From: Centropus unirufus
Lineage: Eukaryota; Chordata; Aves; Cuculiformes; Centropidae
Length of the DNA stretch: 64,000 bases
Direction of reading: 5' to 3'
Assembly (NCBI GenBank): GCA_013397695.1
Contig: VYZI01000029.1
Coordinates: 4,737,918-4,801,917, forward strand
Position numbers and translations under genes: made by a program. Of the stretch, positions 62,336 to 64,000 are shown piece after piece. Positions within the stretch are counted from its first letter, which is position 1. Each line of letters starts with the position of its first letter. Under the pieces are notes generated by a model. It was not told the DNA's origin. It was given only the letters and a program-made list of their open reading frames with translations, and ran no database searches.

Positions 62336-64000
62336 GTCTCTCTCCAAAGAAACACAGACTTAAACAATCCCACGCCCATTTTCCAAGGGAATTGAGATGG
62401 TACATCCACTCATCAATCACAATGTGAACGGCATCTCTCCTCATTCTCCTGTTACGAACACAATGCTTCAAGGAAAGCATAACGATAGCATCGGGAATAA
62501 CTGCAAACTTCTAAAAGGAAAGAAGTACCCAAAGACTTCAGAGAGTAGCTATGAAGTAAACTATTCTACAAAAAGACGAAAAAATAAAAATCCATATAGG
62601 AAAGGGAAAATTACATATTTATTGAGAACATACAGAGCCAAGGAAAAAAGTGTCTAGGGAGGAACAGTTCCAGCTTATTCATACAAACAATGTACACACA
62701 CTCACTTTAATACTTCCTTTCCTTTACAGAATGTGCAAGAAAACTCTTCCAACACCTATCAACATTTAGGATTAGACTTGAGACATCCAGAGCTGCGCAA
62801 GTCTCAACAGCGTAAGCCAGAGCCAGCAATAATTTACGTCCCTTGTGGGTCTGGCATAGAGAAACTGCAGCGGCTACTGATGGTTTATGCTATGAAACCA
62901 AATTCTAAAGTCCATGCTTCTCAGTGTGAATGTTGCCTAACAAGATGAGATGTTCATAGGAAGGGAGTAAAAAAATCCCTCTAAAAAGTATTCTCCAAAG
63001 TGTCCTGGTGTTACCTCAGATTTAGGATCACATTCCCAAAATGAGGACCTTCTTTTAAAAACCTGCAGGTGATGGGTGAATCAGTACATGAAACAGCCCC
63101 AACATCATAAACAAACAGTTGACTTTTTCCTTCCCCTTGGAAATTAAAACAGCACTTCAGAGGAAATATCTTCCAATTTTGCCTCTAACTAGAGTTTGAA
63201 GGAAAACAGTGATTTAGAAAATGACAAATATAGATTTGACAGAAACCAGCCACATCTTCCTTATGCCCTGTGATAGAGGCAGAAACTTATAAGCAGAGCA
63301 TGTGAAAACAAGAAAATCCTCAAAACAGGTATAAAAGCTGTACCTGCCGTGGGGCTCCACAATGTAGACAAAAGCTTTCTACAACTGAGCCCAATGGAAA
63401 TTCTGCCACTGTTCTTACCAAGGCAGAAAACTCCCATTAAATTCACTGAATCTAGGATTTCATAGCCTGTGCACTCAGCCTGTTCTAAGCTTATTCTCCT
63501 AATCAGAAGCATTCCTTAAAGCTCAGGGCCGAAGTACTGAAAAAATCTGTGCAAGCCTTACTATTATTCATGGGTATTATTAACTCTACCTTTGAAAATG
63601 GAGAATTCACTGTCTTCAAGTGATTCTTTTTGAGATTCACAGCACTTAAAGCGTTCCATGTTCCTTGGTATGAAATAAGGCATCTGAGTGGGATGGCAAG
63701 TAGACAGTGTTGCCCGAATAAAACATGGGAGTAACACTCCTCAAATCAGGAAGAAAGAACAGAAGAGCTTGGAAAATTAAGTAACTTTTACATATTCAAA
63801 AATGCCATGTGTATGTGCTAGGTACCCCTGCCTCACTTGCCATGAAAGCTTCCTCTGCTTACAGGTAAGGCTGTATTCAAGAAAGAAACTTCAGCGTCTG
63901 CAAATTTAACGGTGATGACAGGAAGACTGTATCATTCCACGGTGTTGGGAAGGTCTGGCTCATCCCTAGGGGCTCGGAGCAGTAGGGAGCAGAGGCACCC
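62336..64000. other. Intron 1 to right edge, nothing recognised
   Basis: A/T-rich sequence. No exon 1 coding sequence, CpG-rich promoter or repeat family was identified before the window ends. Confidence 0.6.

Larger units (their letters stand above)
61288..64000 (-). other. AIG1: AIG1 intron 1, open at the right edge (inferred)
   Basis: This sequence lies upstream of exon 2 in gene sense. It starts at the CAG acceptor next to 61287 and runs out of the window. No exon encoding the AIG1 N-terminus (ending FLTFIDL in human) was seen. The only other recognisable content is an old CR1-like remnant at about 62060-62335. Confidence 0.8.

Noticed and set aside
61288..64000. AIG1 exon 1 or a promoter within the right-hand 2.7 kb
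   Set aside because: No minus-strand sequence resembling the AIG1 N-terminus and no CpG-rich segment was seen.
1..64000. tRNA or rRNA genes, CRISPR arrays, retroviral LTRs or provirus remnants
   Set aside because: No cloverleaf, no regularly spaced repeats, no paired TG...CA terminal repeats and no gag or pol-like retroviral frames were recognised. All RT signals are CR1 LINE type.

Overview
This window looks like a piece of a bird genome, from inside one large, intron-rich protein-coding gene. The evidence for a bird is at least a dozen 5'-truncated CR1 LINE copies of the avian type. They share RT-domain reading frames and 3' tails ending in variants of ATTCTATGATT. They lie on both strands and cover roughly a tenth of the window. 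Species cannot be fixed from what is visible. There is no operon structure, no bacterial-style gene packing and no recognisable RNA gene.

The only host gene recognised is AIG1 (androgen-induced gene 1, a multipass membrane hydrolase of FAHFA lipids), on the minus strand. Two internal coding exons are visible with intact splice sites. One, at 61132-61287, encodes 52 residues. The next, at 52282-52383, encodes 34 residues. They read continuously in phase 0, with an 8,748-bp intron between them. By known human numbering they correspond to residues 48-99 and 100-133. This is the segment between the catalytic Thr43 (in the preceding exon, not in the window) and His134 (expected as the first residue of the following exon, also not found). 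The rest of the window is therefore read as part of AIG1 intron 1 (61288 to the right edge), all of intron 2, and at least 52 kb of intron 3 (left edge to 52281).

Layout from left to right. 1-24.4 kb is intronic DNA with five recognisable CR1 loci and small tandem repeats. 24.4-25.9 kb is the most complex mobile-element locus: a plus-strand CR1 carrying endonuclease and RT remnants, with a large internal deletion and a minus-strand CR1-tailed insert flanked by a 5-bp direct repeat. 27.5-39.2 kb has three more CR1 copies plus an ancient amniote-type (L3-like) CR1 tail. Around 40.1-40.3 kb lies an AT-rich block able to form perfect hairpins. 47.2-50.9 kb has two CR1 copies. 52.3 kb is AIG1 exon 3, with a CR1 RT fragment about 400 bp upstream of it in gene sense. 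55.6-56.3 kb is another CR1. 61.1-61.3 kb is AIG1 exon 2. 62.1-62.3 kb is an old CR1-like remnant.

The many other open frames of 60-150 codons have no recognisable domain, and most overlap others in several frames. They are treated as chance. I did not find a new biological system. The most interesting signals are the exon boundaries of AIG1 relative to its catalytic residues, the nested CR1 with its target-site-like repeat, an inverted-repeat filler inside one CR1, and the AT-rich palindromic block.
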